From: a bacterium | GTDB taxonomy: Bacteria; UBA10199; 2-02-FULL-44-16; JAAZCA01 | Reading direction: 5' to 3' | DNA length: 16,032 nucleotides | NCBI GenBank assembly: GCA_041648665.1 | Contig: JBAZOP010000066.1 | Span: 1 to 16,032, forward strand | Shown here: in pieces, positions 1 through 6,667 of the stretch | Layout: every line of letters begins with the position of its first letter | Numbering within the stretch: the first letter of the stretch is position 1 | Position numbers and translations under genes: made by a program | The notes under the pieces: generated by a model | The model's database searches: none | The model's input: the letters and a program-made list of their open reading frames with translations, nothing else | What the model was told of the DNA's origin: nothing

Positions 1-785
1 GCTCCGATCCTCTTAGCGAACCTCTTGGAGGCGATCACCGTCATGGCCGCGCCGTCGGTCATGGGCGAGGAGTTGCCGGCGGTGACGCTCCCTCCCTCCA
101 GGAACGCGGGCGGCAGTGCGGCGAGCGCTTCTATCGAGGTGTCGGACCTCGGCCCCTCGTCCTGCGCAACCTCGAACTCCCGGCCGTCTGCGGACAGCGC
201 GCACACCGGCGTCTTCTCAGCATCGAACTTCCCCTTCGACTGCGCGAGCACCGCCTTGCGATGGCTCATGAGCGCGAAGCGATCCTGCTCCTCGCGCGAT
301 ACGCCATAGGTGCGCGCCACGTTCTCCGCCGTGAGCCCCATGGATATGTACGCTTCGGGAACGCCGTTGCGCATGAGCCTTTCGTTGAGGTTCGGATTGA
401 ACCCGCCGATCGGCACGTGTGACATGCTCTCCACGCCGCCGGCGACGAAGAGCTCGCCGTCGCCGCAGCGGATCGCGCGCGCAGCCTGCGCTATCGCCTC
501 AAGGGAGCTGGCGCAAAAACGGTTGATCGTCACCGCAGCCGCCCCTTCCGGCAGCCCGGCGAGGAACGAGATGTTGCGCGAGATGTTGTAGCCCTGCTCG
601 CCCTCGGGCATGGCGCAGCCGATGAGCACGTCCTCGATCGCGGAGGGGTCGAGCCCCGGTACGCGCGCGAGTGCTGCGCAGAGGACCTGGCTCGCTATGT
701 CGTCGATGCGCGTGCGGGAGAATGCGCCCTTTCCGGCCTTGGCCATCGGGCTTCGCACGCATGATAGGATGAGTGCATCCGTCAT
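1..785 (-). CDS. Thiolase (acetyl-CoA acyltransferase, FadA type), 3' part outside window
   Basis: Reading from the ATG at 785 gives an open frame of 261 codons to the left edge, so the C-terminal third (with the second catalytic Cys and the His) is missing. Visible thiolase landmarks are the nucleophilic Cys at residue 91 in NRFCASSLEA, GGVESMS near residue 116, and GNSSPMTDGAA near residue 240, which is the end of the N-terminal thiolase domain. Thiolases cleave 3-ketoacyl-CoA with CoA, or condense two acetyl-CoA. The CASS context, rather than CxSG, resembles FadA-like beta-oxidation enzymes, but substrate cannot be decided. A strong AAGGAGGCGG lies just upstream of the start. The HEAT-repeat gene ends 62 bp upstream on the same strand; no hydratase or dehydrogenase partner is visible, and one could lie beyond the left edge. 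Confidence 0.93.
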   Translation of the reverse strand, partial: MTDALILSCVRSPMAKAGKGAFSRTRIDDIASQVLCAALARVPGLDPSAIEDVLIGCAMPEGEQGYNISRNISFLAGLPEGAAAVTINRFCASSLEAIAQAARAIRCGDGELFVAGGVESMSHVPIGGFNPNLNERLMRNGVPEAYISMGLTAENVARTYGVSREEQDRFALMSHRKAVLAQSKGKFDAEKTPVCALSADGREFEVAQDEGPRSDTSIEALAALPPAFLEGGSVTAGNSSPMTDGAAMTVIASKRFAKRIG

Positions 786-847
786 ACCGCCTCCTTGCCG
801 GCAAACTAAGCAAAATCAACGATGAAGGGCAACAGATTTAGGGGGGG

Positions 848-1930
848 TCAGAGGGAAGCAAATGCGTCGGCAGCCAGCCTCCACTCATACGAATGAGAGG
901 GCAGCATGCGCTCCATCCTGCGCAGGGATTCTGATATGCGGGCGCTGTCGTAGACCCCGTGGCGTTTTATGAAGCGCGCGAGCGTCCGAGCCGCGGCCTT
1001 TCGCACGGGCCAGTGATCGTCCGAGAGCGCATCGATGAGGGCCCCCTCCGACTGCGCGCTGTTCCATAGCAGGAGCGCATCCGCGGCCGATTCGCGGACG
1101 GCGGCGTCCGGATCCTTGGCGAGCGAACGCGCCACCGCCTGGCCCGCCTCGTCGGCGGCAGCGAAGCGCAGCGCCTTTATCGCAGCCTGCCTGATCGTGG
1201 CGCACGGCTCGTTGCCGGGTTTGAGATAATTGCGCAGGGTTTGAAAGACGCGGAGCGAGATCTCCTGAGAAAAACCTACGAGGAATCTGCCGAGCGAGCG
1301 CACCGCCTCGTAGCGCACGTACGGTTCCGCGTCGCGCGAGGCCTCCTCGATGTGCTTCAGCACGCCCTCGCCGGCGAAGAACCCCATCGCGCAGGCGATG
1401 CCGGCCCTGAGCCTCGCCGGGATATGCCTCTCCAGGGTGAGAAGGTCCAGCATCGCGGGCAAGGCCTCTTTTGCGCCGAGAAGCCCCAGTGCGCGCGCAG
1501 CCCTCTCCCTCACTCGGGCGGAGCTGTCGTGCAGGAGCGCCTTGATGAGCGAGGCGTGGGCACGGGGATCGCCCAATTTCCAGAGCGACCACGCGGCCTC
1601 CTGCCTCACCACCGGGTCCTTGTCTTCAGACAGAGAGACGCACAGGGGCACGACCGCCTCCGGCATCTTCAAGTTTTCGGATATCGCCAGATCGCCCAGC
1701 TCCCGTGCTGCTATTATCCTGTCGTTGCGCCTGCCCTTGCGCAGAGACAGGAGCATCGCGCCTATGCGCGCGGCCGGTTTCTCCTTGGACTTGGGCAGGA
1801 CGCTGTGAAGCGGACGCACCACGCCCGCCGCAAGATCGGCCCCGCCGCGCTCCGGGACGTGTCCCCTGAAGCTGCGCGAGGTCACCTGGGTGGGCTCCTC
1901 CGAGAGCATGCTGTCCAGATAAATCTGCAT
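848..1930 (-). CDS. HEAT-repeat protein
   Basis: A 360-residue protein. After a non-repetitive N-terminal ~60 residues it is built of ~30-residue helical pairs with the PBS-lyase-type HEAT pattern (VRQEAAWSLWKLGD, VRERAARALGLLG, VRYEAVRSLGRF, VRESAADALLLW, VRKAAARTLARF), about seven units. Such alpha-solenoids are usually protein-binding scaffolds. No signal peptide, membrane segment or enzymatic motif is visible, so it is probably cytosolic with an unknown partner. The ATG at 1930 follows a poor ribosome site (AAGG about 8 nt upstream). An overlapping ATG four bases further upstream opens another frame that does not encode the repeats. It sits between the thiolase gene and the RNase P RNA gene on the same strand, and neither suggests its function. 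Confidence 0.85.
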   Translation of the reverse strand: MQIYLDSMLSEEPTQVTSRSFRGHVPERGGADLAAGVVRPLHSVLPKSKEKPAARIGAMLLSLRKGRRNDRIIAARELGDLAISENLKMPEAVVPLCVSLSEDKDPVVRQEAAWSLWKLGDPRAHASLIKALLHDSSARVRERAARALGLLGAKEALPAMLDLLTLERHIPARLRAGIACAMGFFAGEGVLKHIEEASRDAEPYVRYEAVRSLGRFLVGFSQEISLRVFQTLRNYLKPGNEPCATIRQAAIKALRFAAADEAGQAVARSLAKDPDAAVRESAADALLLWNSAQSEGALIDALSDDHWPVRKAAARTLARFIKRHGVYDSARISESLRRMERMLPSHSYEWRLAADAFASL

Positions 1931-1969
1931 CCATTACCTTATCGATCGAGGCGTCGGAAAAGTTGCGTC

Positions 1970-1995
1970 ATAAAACAAGGCCCCCCGCCCGGACC
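1970..1995 (-). terminator. Possible rnpB terminator
   Basis: On the minus strand GGTCC, a 7-nt loop and GGGCC (one U-G pair) form a short GC-rich hairpin, followed by TTGTTTTA. It lies about 60 nt past the 3' end of the RNase P RNA and before the HEAT-repeat gene. The stem is only five base pairs, so the call is moderate at best. Confidence 0.4.
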
Positions 1996-2054
1996 CGAAT
2001 CCATGCCTTTGCGAAGCCGGGATCGGATCAGAACGGGGAGCGCTTTATTAAGGA

Positions 2055-2461
2055 GATGCGCAGGTCTGTAAGCCGGGTTCTGTTCCCTTTACAGGGTAAC
2101 GGCCATTCATCTGGGACGGCTGTTGCCAACCGCCTCTAGCGACCTACCCGCCATCCCGCCTCATATATTAAGCCTTGGGCGGATCACCCTCGAGGGCCAT
2201 ACGGCCCCTGGATGGCTGCTTGGCCTTGCTCCCCATGGGGTTTGCCGTGCCGCCCCTGTCGCCAGGAGCGCGGTGGGCTCTTACCCCGCCGTTTCACCCT
2301 TGCCTCAACTTTCGTCAAGGCGGTTTGTTTTCTGTGGCACTTTCCGTCCCCGTCATCTCCATAAATGGCCGGGACCTGGGCTATGCCCAGCATGGCATCC
2401 TTCGGAGCCCGGACTTTCCTCCCCGCCGTAAAGGCGGAGCGGCCGTCCGACCTGCGCCATC
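2055..2461 (-). ncRNA. rnpB: RNase P RNA, bacterial class A
   Basis: The ribozyme subunit of RNase P, which removes 5' leaders from pre-tRNAs. On the minus strand the 5' GATGGCGCAGGTC pairs with the 3' GACCTGCGCATC to form P1. The universal core segment GAGGAAAGTCCGGGCTCC lies shortly after the 5' end, and the 3' core has ACAGAACCCGGCTTACAG. In between are the usual ATAGCCCAGG, GGTGAAACGG and GGTAAGAGCCCACCG segments. The length of about 407 nt fits a class A RNA. Ends are set from P1 and could shift by a few bases. The gene starts about 3 nt after the rnhA stop codon on the same strand. Confidence 0.96.
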
Positions 2462-2464
2462 TTT

Positions 2465-2875
2465 TCAAAGATCGTATTTCTCGTCTATCGCCCTGTTCGC
2501 AAGTTTGTCCGCCTCTTTGTTTTTCTCGCGCGGCAGATGCTCTATAGTATAATGTTTGATCGTCCGCAAGGCCTTCACAGCCTCCCCGAAGAGCGGCTTC
2601 AGCCCCTCGTTCTTCACCTTGTACTCGCCCTTGATCTGCCTCACCATGAGCTCCGAGTCCGCGTAGATCGCGAGATCGGTGGCCCCGAGCCTCTTCGCCT
2701 CAGAGAGCGCCATGATCAGGGCGCTGTACTCGGCCTGGTTGTTGGTCATCTCGCCCAGATATTCGAAGAGCTCGGCCAGCACCGAACCTTTTTCGTCGCG
2801 CAGGATTGCGCCTGCCCCGGCAGGTCCGGGATTACCGCGCGCAGCGCCGTCTGAATGGATGGTTATTCTGGGCAC
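2465..2875 (-). CDS. rnhA: Ribonuclease HI family protein
   Basis: A 136-residue RNase H-fold protein that would cleave RNA in RNA-DNA hybrids (Okazaki primers, R-loops). The four metal-binding acidic residues are in place: Asp9 (SDGAARGNPGPAG), Glu49 (TNNQAEY), Asp73 (YADSELMV) and Asp123 (KEADKLAN). The compact length and HLPREKNKEADKLAN ending fit the short type 1 branch without the E. coli basic protrusion. The start is GTG at 2875, giving VPRITIHSDG directly before the first catalytic Asp; a weak GGCGG lies about 9 nt upstream. It is the third gene of a probable operon with the zinc-ribbon protein and a small unknown protein, and ends directly before the RNase P RNA. Confidence 0.93.
   Translation of the reverse strand: MPRITIHSDGAARGNPGPAGAGAILRDEKGSVLAELFEYLGEMTNNQAEYSALIMALSEAKRLGATDLAIYADSELMVRQIKGEYKVKNEGLKPLFGEAVKALRTIKHYTIEHLPREKNKEADKLANRAIDEKYDL
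2471..2476 (-). promoter_or_regulatory. Candidate -10 element for rnpB inside rnhA
   Basis: The minus-strand hexamer TACGAT lies inside the last codons of rnhA and ends about 7 nt before the start of the P1 helix, the expected -10 distance. A good -35 box at 16-18 bp is not evident (TTGCGA is present at 20 bp), so the element is tentative. Read-through from the rnhA operon is the alternative. Confidence 0.3.
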
Positions 2876-2885
2876 GGAGGACCGC

Positions 2886-3191
2886 CTACTTTGATGTGAG
2901 CCCGAACGCGGCGAGCAGCTTCTCTTTGTCGGATTGGTGCAACGAGGAGATGATTTGCTTCGTCTGCGGGGAGATCTCGGTCTCGAGGCAGACCTCGTGC
3001 GAATCGGATTCCCCCTCGGCTGCGGCCTCGTTCTTCAGCCTGCATGCGACGTCCCTGAGGGCCGCCCTGATCTCGGCGACGGTGAAGGAGCCCGCGAGAT
3101 GCGCCTCGACGGAGGCGAGCTTCTCGTTCTCCGCTATGAAATGAACGATCTCCGCCTGCATCCTCTTTGACATGGTTGCGAACTCGCTCAT
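2886..3191 (-). CDS. Small conserved-context protein of unknown function
   Basis: A 101-residue, charged, probably all-helical protein with no signal peptide, membrane segment or recognised motif. A longer reading from 3263 is possible, but the ATG at 3191 overlaps the stop of the upstream zinc-ribbon gene as ATGA and follows AGGGAGGGGAG, so this start is preferred. It ends 10 bp before the RNase HI start. I do not recognise the family; its position within the zinc-ribbon/rnhA/rnpB cluster suggests only co-expression. Confidence 0.75.
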   Translation of the reverse strand: MSEFATMSKRMQAEIVHFIAENEKLASVEAHLAGSFTVAEIRAALRDVACRLKNEAAAEGESDSHEVCLETEISPQTKQIISSLHQSDKEKLLAAFGLTSK

Positions 3192-3937
3192 TTCTCCCCT
3201 CCCTCGGTCTTCTCGGCCGGCGCTTTCACATCCACATAGATCAGGCGCTGGCAGCTCGGACATGCCTTGAAACCTTCCCTTCTCAGCATCTCGTTGTAGA
3301 GCTGCGGCGGCACCTTTCTCGAACAGCCGATGCAGACTCCGTCGACCAATCCCACCAGCGCATCCGTATAACGCCTGCGCACGAAGTCATATTTCCTCAG
3401 CGTGTCCCTCTCAATGCTGGCGACCAGCTCCGGCCTTCGCGACGATTCGCGCTCGAGTTCCAATTTGAGCTGCGACTCTTCAGCCGCCACGACATCGCGC
3501 CCCTTGCTGAGGGCAGTTTCTTTTTCGGCGCACTCCGTCTCAAGTTGCGCGATTTCTTTCCCCAGGGCCTCGATTCTCTCCATGGCAGCCAGGACGCGGT
3601 CTTCCCGTTCCCTGTTCTGGCGCTTGCCCTCGGTGATCTCCTTGATGGCGGCCTGGTACTCCTTGTTGGTCTTGATGGCGTAGAGCTTGGTCTCGCGCTC
3701 CCTCAGATGCTCGACCGATGCGGCCAGCTCCGTCTCGTCCGTGCGGCGTGTGTGCTCGACTGCGGCCTTGTCGGCCTTCAGGCCGTCCAGCCTGCCGCGC
3801 ACATCATCGTAGGCCGACTGCTCAGCCGCAATCTTCCCGGGCAGAGAAGCCAGCGTCTGTTTGATCTTGTGGGAATTTAAGTCTATCTCCTGCAGTTCCT
3901 TGAGGAGTGAAAGCTGGGCTTCAAATGGGGCTGTCAT
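3188..3937 (-). CDS. C4 zinc-ribbon coiled-coil protein (COG1579 / DUF164)
   Basis: A 249-residue protein. Residues about 10-180 are heptad-rich, Glu/Lys/Arg-dominated coiled coil. The C-terminal ~60 residues form a zinc ribbon with two CxxC knuckles: CIGC (Cys202, Cys205) and CPSC (Cys226, Cys229). The internal NKEYQAAIKEI is typical of the COG1579 family. Characterised relatives act as chaperone or adaptor proteins (HP0958/FlgZ in Helicobacter, CdsZ in Chlamydia), but no flagellar or secretion gene is near, so function here is open. A TTG codon lies directly before the chosen ATG; the ATG is better spaced from GGAG (5 nt). The gene is first in the cluster running to rnpB. Confidence 0.88.
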   Translation of the reverse strand: MTAPFEAQLSLLKELQEIDLNSHKIKQTLASLPGKIAAEQSAYDDVRGRLDGLKADKAAVEHTRRTDETELAASVEHLRERETKLYAIKTNKEYQAAIKEITEGKRQNREREDRVLAAMERIEALGKEIAQLETECAEKETALSKGRDVVAAEESQLKLELERESSRRPELVASIERDTLRKYDFVRRRYTDALVGLVDGVCIGCSRKVPPQLYNEMLRREGFKACPSCQRLIYVDVKAPAEKTEGGEK

Positions 3938-3966
3938 CAACGCTCCGGCTCAAAAATGGATTTATT

Positions 3967-3995
3967 TCTCTACGTCCTGGGGCATCCCTTGTCAA
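3967..3995 (-). promoter_or_regulatory. Candidate sigma-70 promoter for the zinc-ribbon/rnhA operon
   Basis: On the minus strand a perfect -35 TTGACA (3990-3995) is separated by 17 bp from a poor -10 TAGAGA (3967-3972), about 30 bp before the zinc-ribbon start codon. The -35 box and spacing support it; the -10 box does not. Confidence 0.4.
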
Positions 3996-4068
3996 TCGCA
4001 TAAATTAGCGGTTTTGCCCTAAAAACCCCCTTTTCAGGGAGAAAAGGCGTGATCAAGGCCGTAAGGGC

Positions 4069-4097
4069 TTGCCTTCCATGCCACTTTCCGCTAAATG
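4069..4097 (+). promoter_or_regulatory. Candidate promoter for the tRNA gene
   Basis: TTGCCT (4069-4074), a 17-bp spacer and TAAATG (4092-4097) lie 15 bp before the mature tRNA 5' end, followed by a C-rich discriminator. Placement fits a stable-RNA promoter; the -10 match is weak. Confidence 0.35.
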
Positions 4098-4112
4098 CCC
4101 CACCTCAAGTTC

Positions 4113-4186
4113 GGGCCCTTAGCTCAGTTGGTCAGAGCCTCCGGCTCATAACCGGGTGGTCCCAGGTTCGAGTCCTGGAGGGCCCA
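4113..4186 (+). tRNA. tRNA with CAU anticodon (probably Ile2, possibly elongator Met)
   Basis: A complete 74-nt cloverleaf: acceptor GGGCCCT/AGGGCCC with discriminator A, D-stem GCTC/GAGC, anticodon stem TCCGG/CCGGG with loop CTCATAA (anticodon CAT at 4147-4149), a five-base variable loop, and T-stem CCAGG/CCTGG around TTCGAGT. The CCA tail is not encoded (CAA follows). The acceptor and T-arm resemble the lysidine-modified tRNA-Ile2 more than a typical elongator Met, and the first acceptor pair is G-C, which excludes a standard initiator. Identity by eye is not final. It stands alone, transcribed opposite to its left neighbours. Confidence 0.93.
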
Positions 4187-4188
4187 CA
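4172..4188 (+). repeat. 17-bp direct repeat, copy 1 (within tRNA 3' end)
   Basis: GTCCTGGAGGGCCCACA covers the 3' side of the T-arm, the acceptor 3' strand and two following bases of the tRNA. It is repeated exactly 174 bp downstream. Confidence 0.9.
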
Positions 4189-4221
4189 AAAATGGCCTCG
4201 CCGTAAGGCGGGGCCATTTTT
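4188..4221 (+). terminator. Rho-independent terminator of the tRNA
   Basis: AAAAATGGCCTCGCC, loop GTAA and GGCGGGGCCATTTTT form a 15-bp stem with one G-U pair, directly after the tRNA discriminator base. The A-rich left arm makes it potentially bidirectional. Confidence 0.9.
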
Positions 4222-4345
4222 CCTCTATTCTCGACTTTCGACTATTCGATTCTCGGCCCTCCAGGCTCGGCCATTTTCGAAATTCGAAAATAGAAAATCG
4301 ATAATCGCCTATCTTCGAGCCCAACAAAAAATACCGCGAGCCGGC
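4222..4345. other. AT-rich degenerate palindromic patch between the tRNA repeats
   Basis: No gene is evident. The stretch has short imperfect repeats of the kind CTATTCTCGACTTTCG / ACTATTCGATTCTCGG and a perfect odd palindrome ATTTTCGAA-A-TTCGAAAAT at 4272-4290. It also has a second GGCCATTTT (compare the terminator arm) and an inverted partial copy of the tRNA 3' end at 4255-4265 (GGCCCTCCAGG). Composition is clearly AT-richer than the surrounding genes. Confidence 0.6.
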
Positions 4346-4362
4346 GTCCTGGAGGGCCCACA
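4346..4362 (+). repeat. 17-bp direct repeat, copy 2 (displaced tRNA 3' end)
   Basis: This is an exact second copy of the tRNA 3'-terminal 17 bases. No cloverleaf precedes it, so it is a fragment, not a gene. A terminator-like hairpin follows 11 bp later, mirroring the arrangement at the intact tRNA. A further inverted partial copy (CCTCCAGGAC) lies at 4414-4423. It could be an attachment-site remnant or the tail of a decayed tandem tRNA. Confidence 0.8.
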
Positions 4363-4373
4363 GTAAATACAGA

Positions 4374-4409
4374 ACAGCCCTGCCGATCGGCAGGGCTGTT
4401 TCTGTTTCC
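4374..4409 (+). terminator. Second terminator-like hairpin, perfect 26-bp palindrome
   Basis: Bases 4374-4399 (ACAGCCCTGCC/GATC centre) read identically on both strands and are followed by TTCTGTTTCC. It follows the displaced tRNA 3' copy. No intact gene ends here, so it is probably a relic terminator or a terminator of read-through transcription. Confidence 0.6.
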
Positions 4410-4574
4410 GAGACCTCCAGGACTCTCACACCCAGGCCAGGTTACGCGCCTCACGGCGCGTGGCGAGCAGAGTGGCTAGTGGGATTTGCCACTTTCTCCA
4501 ACAGTTCGATATATATGTTTTTTGCTTGCTCTGTCTGACGATATTGCGATATCCGTCCAAAAAAAGAGGGCGGC

Positions 4575-5297
4575 ATGAAGAACAAAATATTTTCATTAAC
4601 GCTGATTGCGGTATTAGGTCTGTTCGGGTGCGGCGGTTCGGGTTCGGACTCGGATACAGATTCGGACGCGGATTCCAATTCGGTTTCCGGTTCAAGCTCG
4701 GAGACATTCACTACGAGCAAGGCGCTTGGGCAGACCGTCATGATGCTCGTGCTGGGCTTCGCCCCGACTCCCCCCACACAAAAAATGCAGTCGGTGAAAA
4801 CTGTCTCCCAATCATGTGCCAATGGTGGAAGCATGAGGTTTAACGATGACGACTCCATCACTTTCTCCAACTGCAGCTTCTTCGACGGGTATTTATTCAA
4901 CGGCACCATCACTGTGACGCCTCAAACCGGAGAGGGACAGGGCGGGCGCATAGATTTCGATAATTTCAGCGGCACGCTAGGCGACGAGACCGGCTTCGAA
5001 ATGGACGGCTATATAAAGGAGAACGAAAACGATGATGGTTCGCTCGACTTCGACGTGAATCTTGACACTACTACCACCTTTATGGGCGAACCCAGTATAT
5101 TCAATATGGAAGGCGACTTCAGCATCGGCGATGACGGCACGATGACGGGCTCCATGAGCATAGACGACGGAATTGAGGATAGCCCGAACACTCTGTGCAA
5201 CTTCGACGACTTGAACATCTTCGAGTTCCAAACAGAGGGCGGCGGCGAAGCCCTGATGAATTCGGCCTGCACGGAGACCAATACACCGACAAGCTAA
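4575..5297 (+). CDS. Acidic lipoprotein of unknown function
   Basis: A 240-residue protein with a lipoprotein signal: KNK, a hydrophobic stretch and the lipobox LFGC (Cys19). A Ser/Asp/Gly low-complexity linker follows (residues about 20-42), then a mature part rich in Asp, Gly, Thr and Phe with repeated beta-strand-like segments (DGYLFNGTITV, GRIDFDNFSGTL, GSLDFDVNLD, GDFSIGDDGTMTGSMSI). The pattern suggests a beta-rich surface or periplasmic domain anchored in a membrane. Cys82 and Cys98 and a later pair could form disulfides. GAGGG lies 5 nt before the ATG. Base composition is visibly less GC-rich than neighbouring genes and the gene sits beside the tRNA scar, so horizontal acquisition is possible. 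I recognise no family. Confidence 0.85.
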   Translation: MKNKIFSLTLIAVLGLFGCGGSGSDSDTDSDADSNSVSGSSSETFTTSKALGQTVMMLVLGFAPTPPTQKMQSVKTVSQSCANGGSMRFNDDDSITFSNCSFFDGYLFNGTITVTPQTGEGQGGRIDFDNFSGTLGDETGFEMDGYIKENENDDGSLDFDVNLDTTTTFMGEPSIFNMEGDFSIGDDGTMTGSMSIDDGIEDSPNTLCNFDDLNIFEFQTEGGGEALMNSACTETNTPTS

Positions 5298-5311
5298 GAG
5301 ATCGCTCAATC

Positions 5312-5346
5312 AAAAAAAAGGCCCCATTCTCGGGGCCTTTCTTTTT
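5312..5346 (+). terminator. Rho-independent terminator of the lipoprotein gene
   Basis: An eight-A run, GGCCCC, loop ATTCTC, GGGGCC and TTTCTTTTT, starting 14 bp after the lipoprotein stop codon. A/T flanks on both sides make it potentially bidirectional for the converging radical SAM gene. Confidence 0.9.
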
Positions 5347-5433
5347 GGGGTAGCTAATTGGATTTGAACGGTTTTATGGAGCTTGCTCCGTTACGAGTGG
5401 TTCGAGTGGTTCCCGCCGTAATCGCCCTACCCC
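5347..5433. other. Intergenic segment bounded by 7-bp inverted ends
   Basis: The 87 bp between the terminator and the stop of the convergent radical SAM gene begin with GGGGTAG and end with CTACCCC. Inside are a hairpin GGAGC-TT-GCTCC (5378-5389), flanked by AACGG/CCGTT, and a 9-bp tandem duplication CGAGTGGTT (5394-5411). On the minus strand it has acceptor-like ends and a CGTTCAAATCC motif, but the arms do not fold into a tRNA. Confidence 0.45.
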
Positions 5434-6573
5434 TCAGAACGTCACGTACCCCTCCGCCCTTCTGAGCAACTTGGTCGGCCGGGCGACGTCGGCAAGAGAG
5501 GAGATCCTGCTGCGATTCCTCCGGAAGGCGAGGATGCGCGAAATGAAAGTCTGGCCCAGGCCCGGCACGCGCAAGAGGCGCGAGCGGTCGTCGCAGTTCA
5601 CGTTCACCGGGAAGAACTCCGGGTGCGCCCTTGCCCAGGCCTCCTTGGGGTCCAAGGCGAGCGATAGGCGGCCGTCAGCGCCCACCGGAATCTCGGAGGC
5701 CTCGAAGCCGTACTTCCTCAGGAGCCAGTCCACCTGATAGAGGCGGTGCTCCCGCATCAGCATGGCAGCGTTGTCCTCGTTCGATCGCTCGCCTGGTAGA
5801 CTCTCCGCGCCTGCGCCGCGCTGATAAGCGCTGAAATAGATGCGCTGGAGGGAGAGTTTTTTGTAGAGCGTAGCGCACGCGTCAATGATCTCGCGGTCGG
5901 TCTCGCTCGACGCGCCCACCACGAATTGCGTGGTCTGCTTGACGCGCGCAAAACGCGAGCCCTTTGCCGTGAGCCGGCTGATGAGGTTGATCGGCCGGAC
6001 GATGTCTCGCGCATAGTCCTTGGTCGCGCACATGTGCTTGAAGTTGTGCGCGCCCGGCGTCTCGATGTTGAGCGAGACCGCGCTGGCCAACGCGACGCTC
6101 TGACGTATGGCCTCGTCGGAGGCGCCGGGGATGATTTTGAGATGGATGTAGCCGCGAAACTGCTGCCTGCGGAGCAGGAGTGCTGCGCGATTGAGCTTCT
6201 CCATAGTTGCGTCCGGGCTCCCCTCCACGGCGCTGCTCAGGAAGAGGCCGCCCACCTTGCCTACCTTGAAATAGGAGAGGAAGATATCTGCAAGTTCCTC
6301 GGGCTTAAGCGAACAGCGACGGGCGTCGGCCCCGCCCCGAAGCGGGCAGTATTTGCAATCGTTGACGCAGGCGTTGGAGAGGAGGGTCTTGAAGAGATAG
6401 GTCGTCCTGCCGTCGGGGAGCGCTGCCGGGTAGATCCACCTGTCATCGCTCCCACGGCGCCGATGCTCGTCTTCCCGGGTGCCGCAGGAGCAGGCCAGGT
6501 CATAGCGCGAATCGCTCGCGAGCAAGGCGAGTTTATCGCCGACGTCGAGCGCTTTCCTGATGAAGGGGGGCAT
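5434..6573 (-). CDS. Radical SAM protein, putative DNA modification/repair type (TIGR03916-like)
   Basis: A 379-residue radical SAM enzyme. The cluster-binding CX3CX2C is CVNDCKYC (Cys69, Cys73, Cys76), preceded by the YLFKTLLSNA strand and followed by PLRGGADARR. The TIM-barrel part runs to about residue 300. The C-terminus has a helix-hairpin-helix (LLRVPGLGQTFISRILAFR, about residues 332-352) suggesting nucleic acid binding. This layout matches the putative DNA modification/repair radical SAM family, which often occurs beside a UDG-like protein; no such partner is in this window. Its true reaction is unknown. Start ATG at 6573 gives PPFIRKALDVGDKL, as in family N-termini; the ribosome site is weak. 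It converges on the lipoprotein gene. Confidence 0.88.
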   Translation of the reverse strand: MPPFIRKALDVGDKLALLASDSRYDLACSCGTREDEHRRRGSDDRWIYPAALPDGRTTYLFKTLLSNACVNDCKYCPLRGGADARRCSLKPEELADIFLSYFKVGKVGGLFLSSAVEGSPDATMEKLNRAALLLRRQQFRGYIHLKIIPGASDEAIRQSVALASAVSLNIETPGAHNFKHMCATKDYARDIVRPINLISRLTAKGSRFARVKQTTQFVVGASSETDREIIDACATLYKKLSLQRIYFSAYQRGAGAESLPGERSNEDNAAMLMREHRLYQVDWLLRKYGFEASEIPVGADGRLSLALDPKEAWARAHPEFFPVNVNCDDRSRLLRVPGLGQTFISRILAFRRNRSRISSLADVARPTKLLRRAEGYVTF

Positions 6574-6667
6574 CGCTCGAAATCGTGGGGCACAAGCCGT
6601 TCACTTTTCCAGCAAAAAATTTCACCAACAATTACGGCGCAGGACTGCATGACGTTCTGACGTCCAT

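Noticed and set aside
1241..2071. Long plus-strand open frame opposite the HEAT-repeat gene
   Set aside because: Arg/Pro/His-rich translation without motifs; it mirrors the real minus-strand gene and extends into the RNase P RNA region.
4049..4366. Plus-strand protein-coding frame across the tRNA
   Set aside because: It translates straight through the tRNA and its terminator and has no ribosome site.
4346..4409. A second complete tRNA gene
   Set aside because: Only the 3'-terminal 17 bases are present; the upstream bases form no D, anticodon or T 5' strand.
5347..5433. A minus-strand tRNA gene with acceptor GGGGTAG/CTACCCC
   Set aside because: The TTCAAAT loop is at the wrong distance from the acceptor, its flanks do not pair, and there is no D-arm or anticodon arm.
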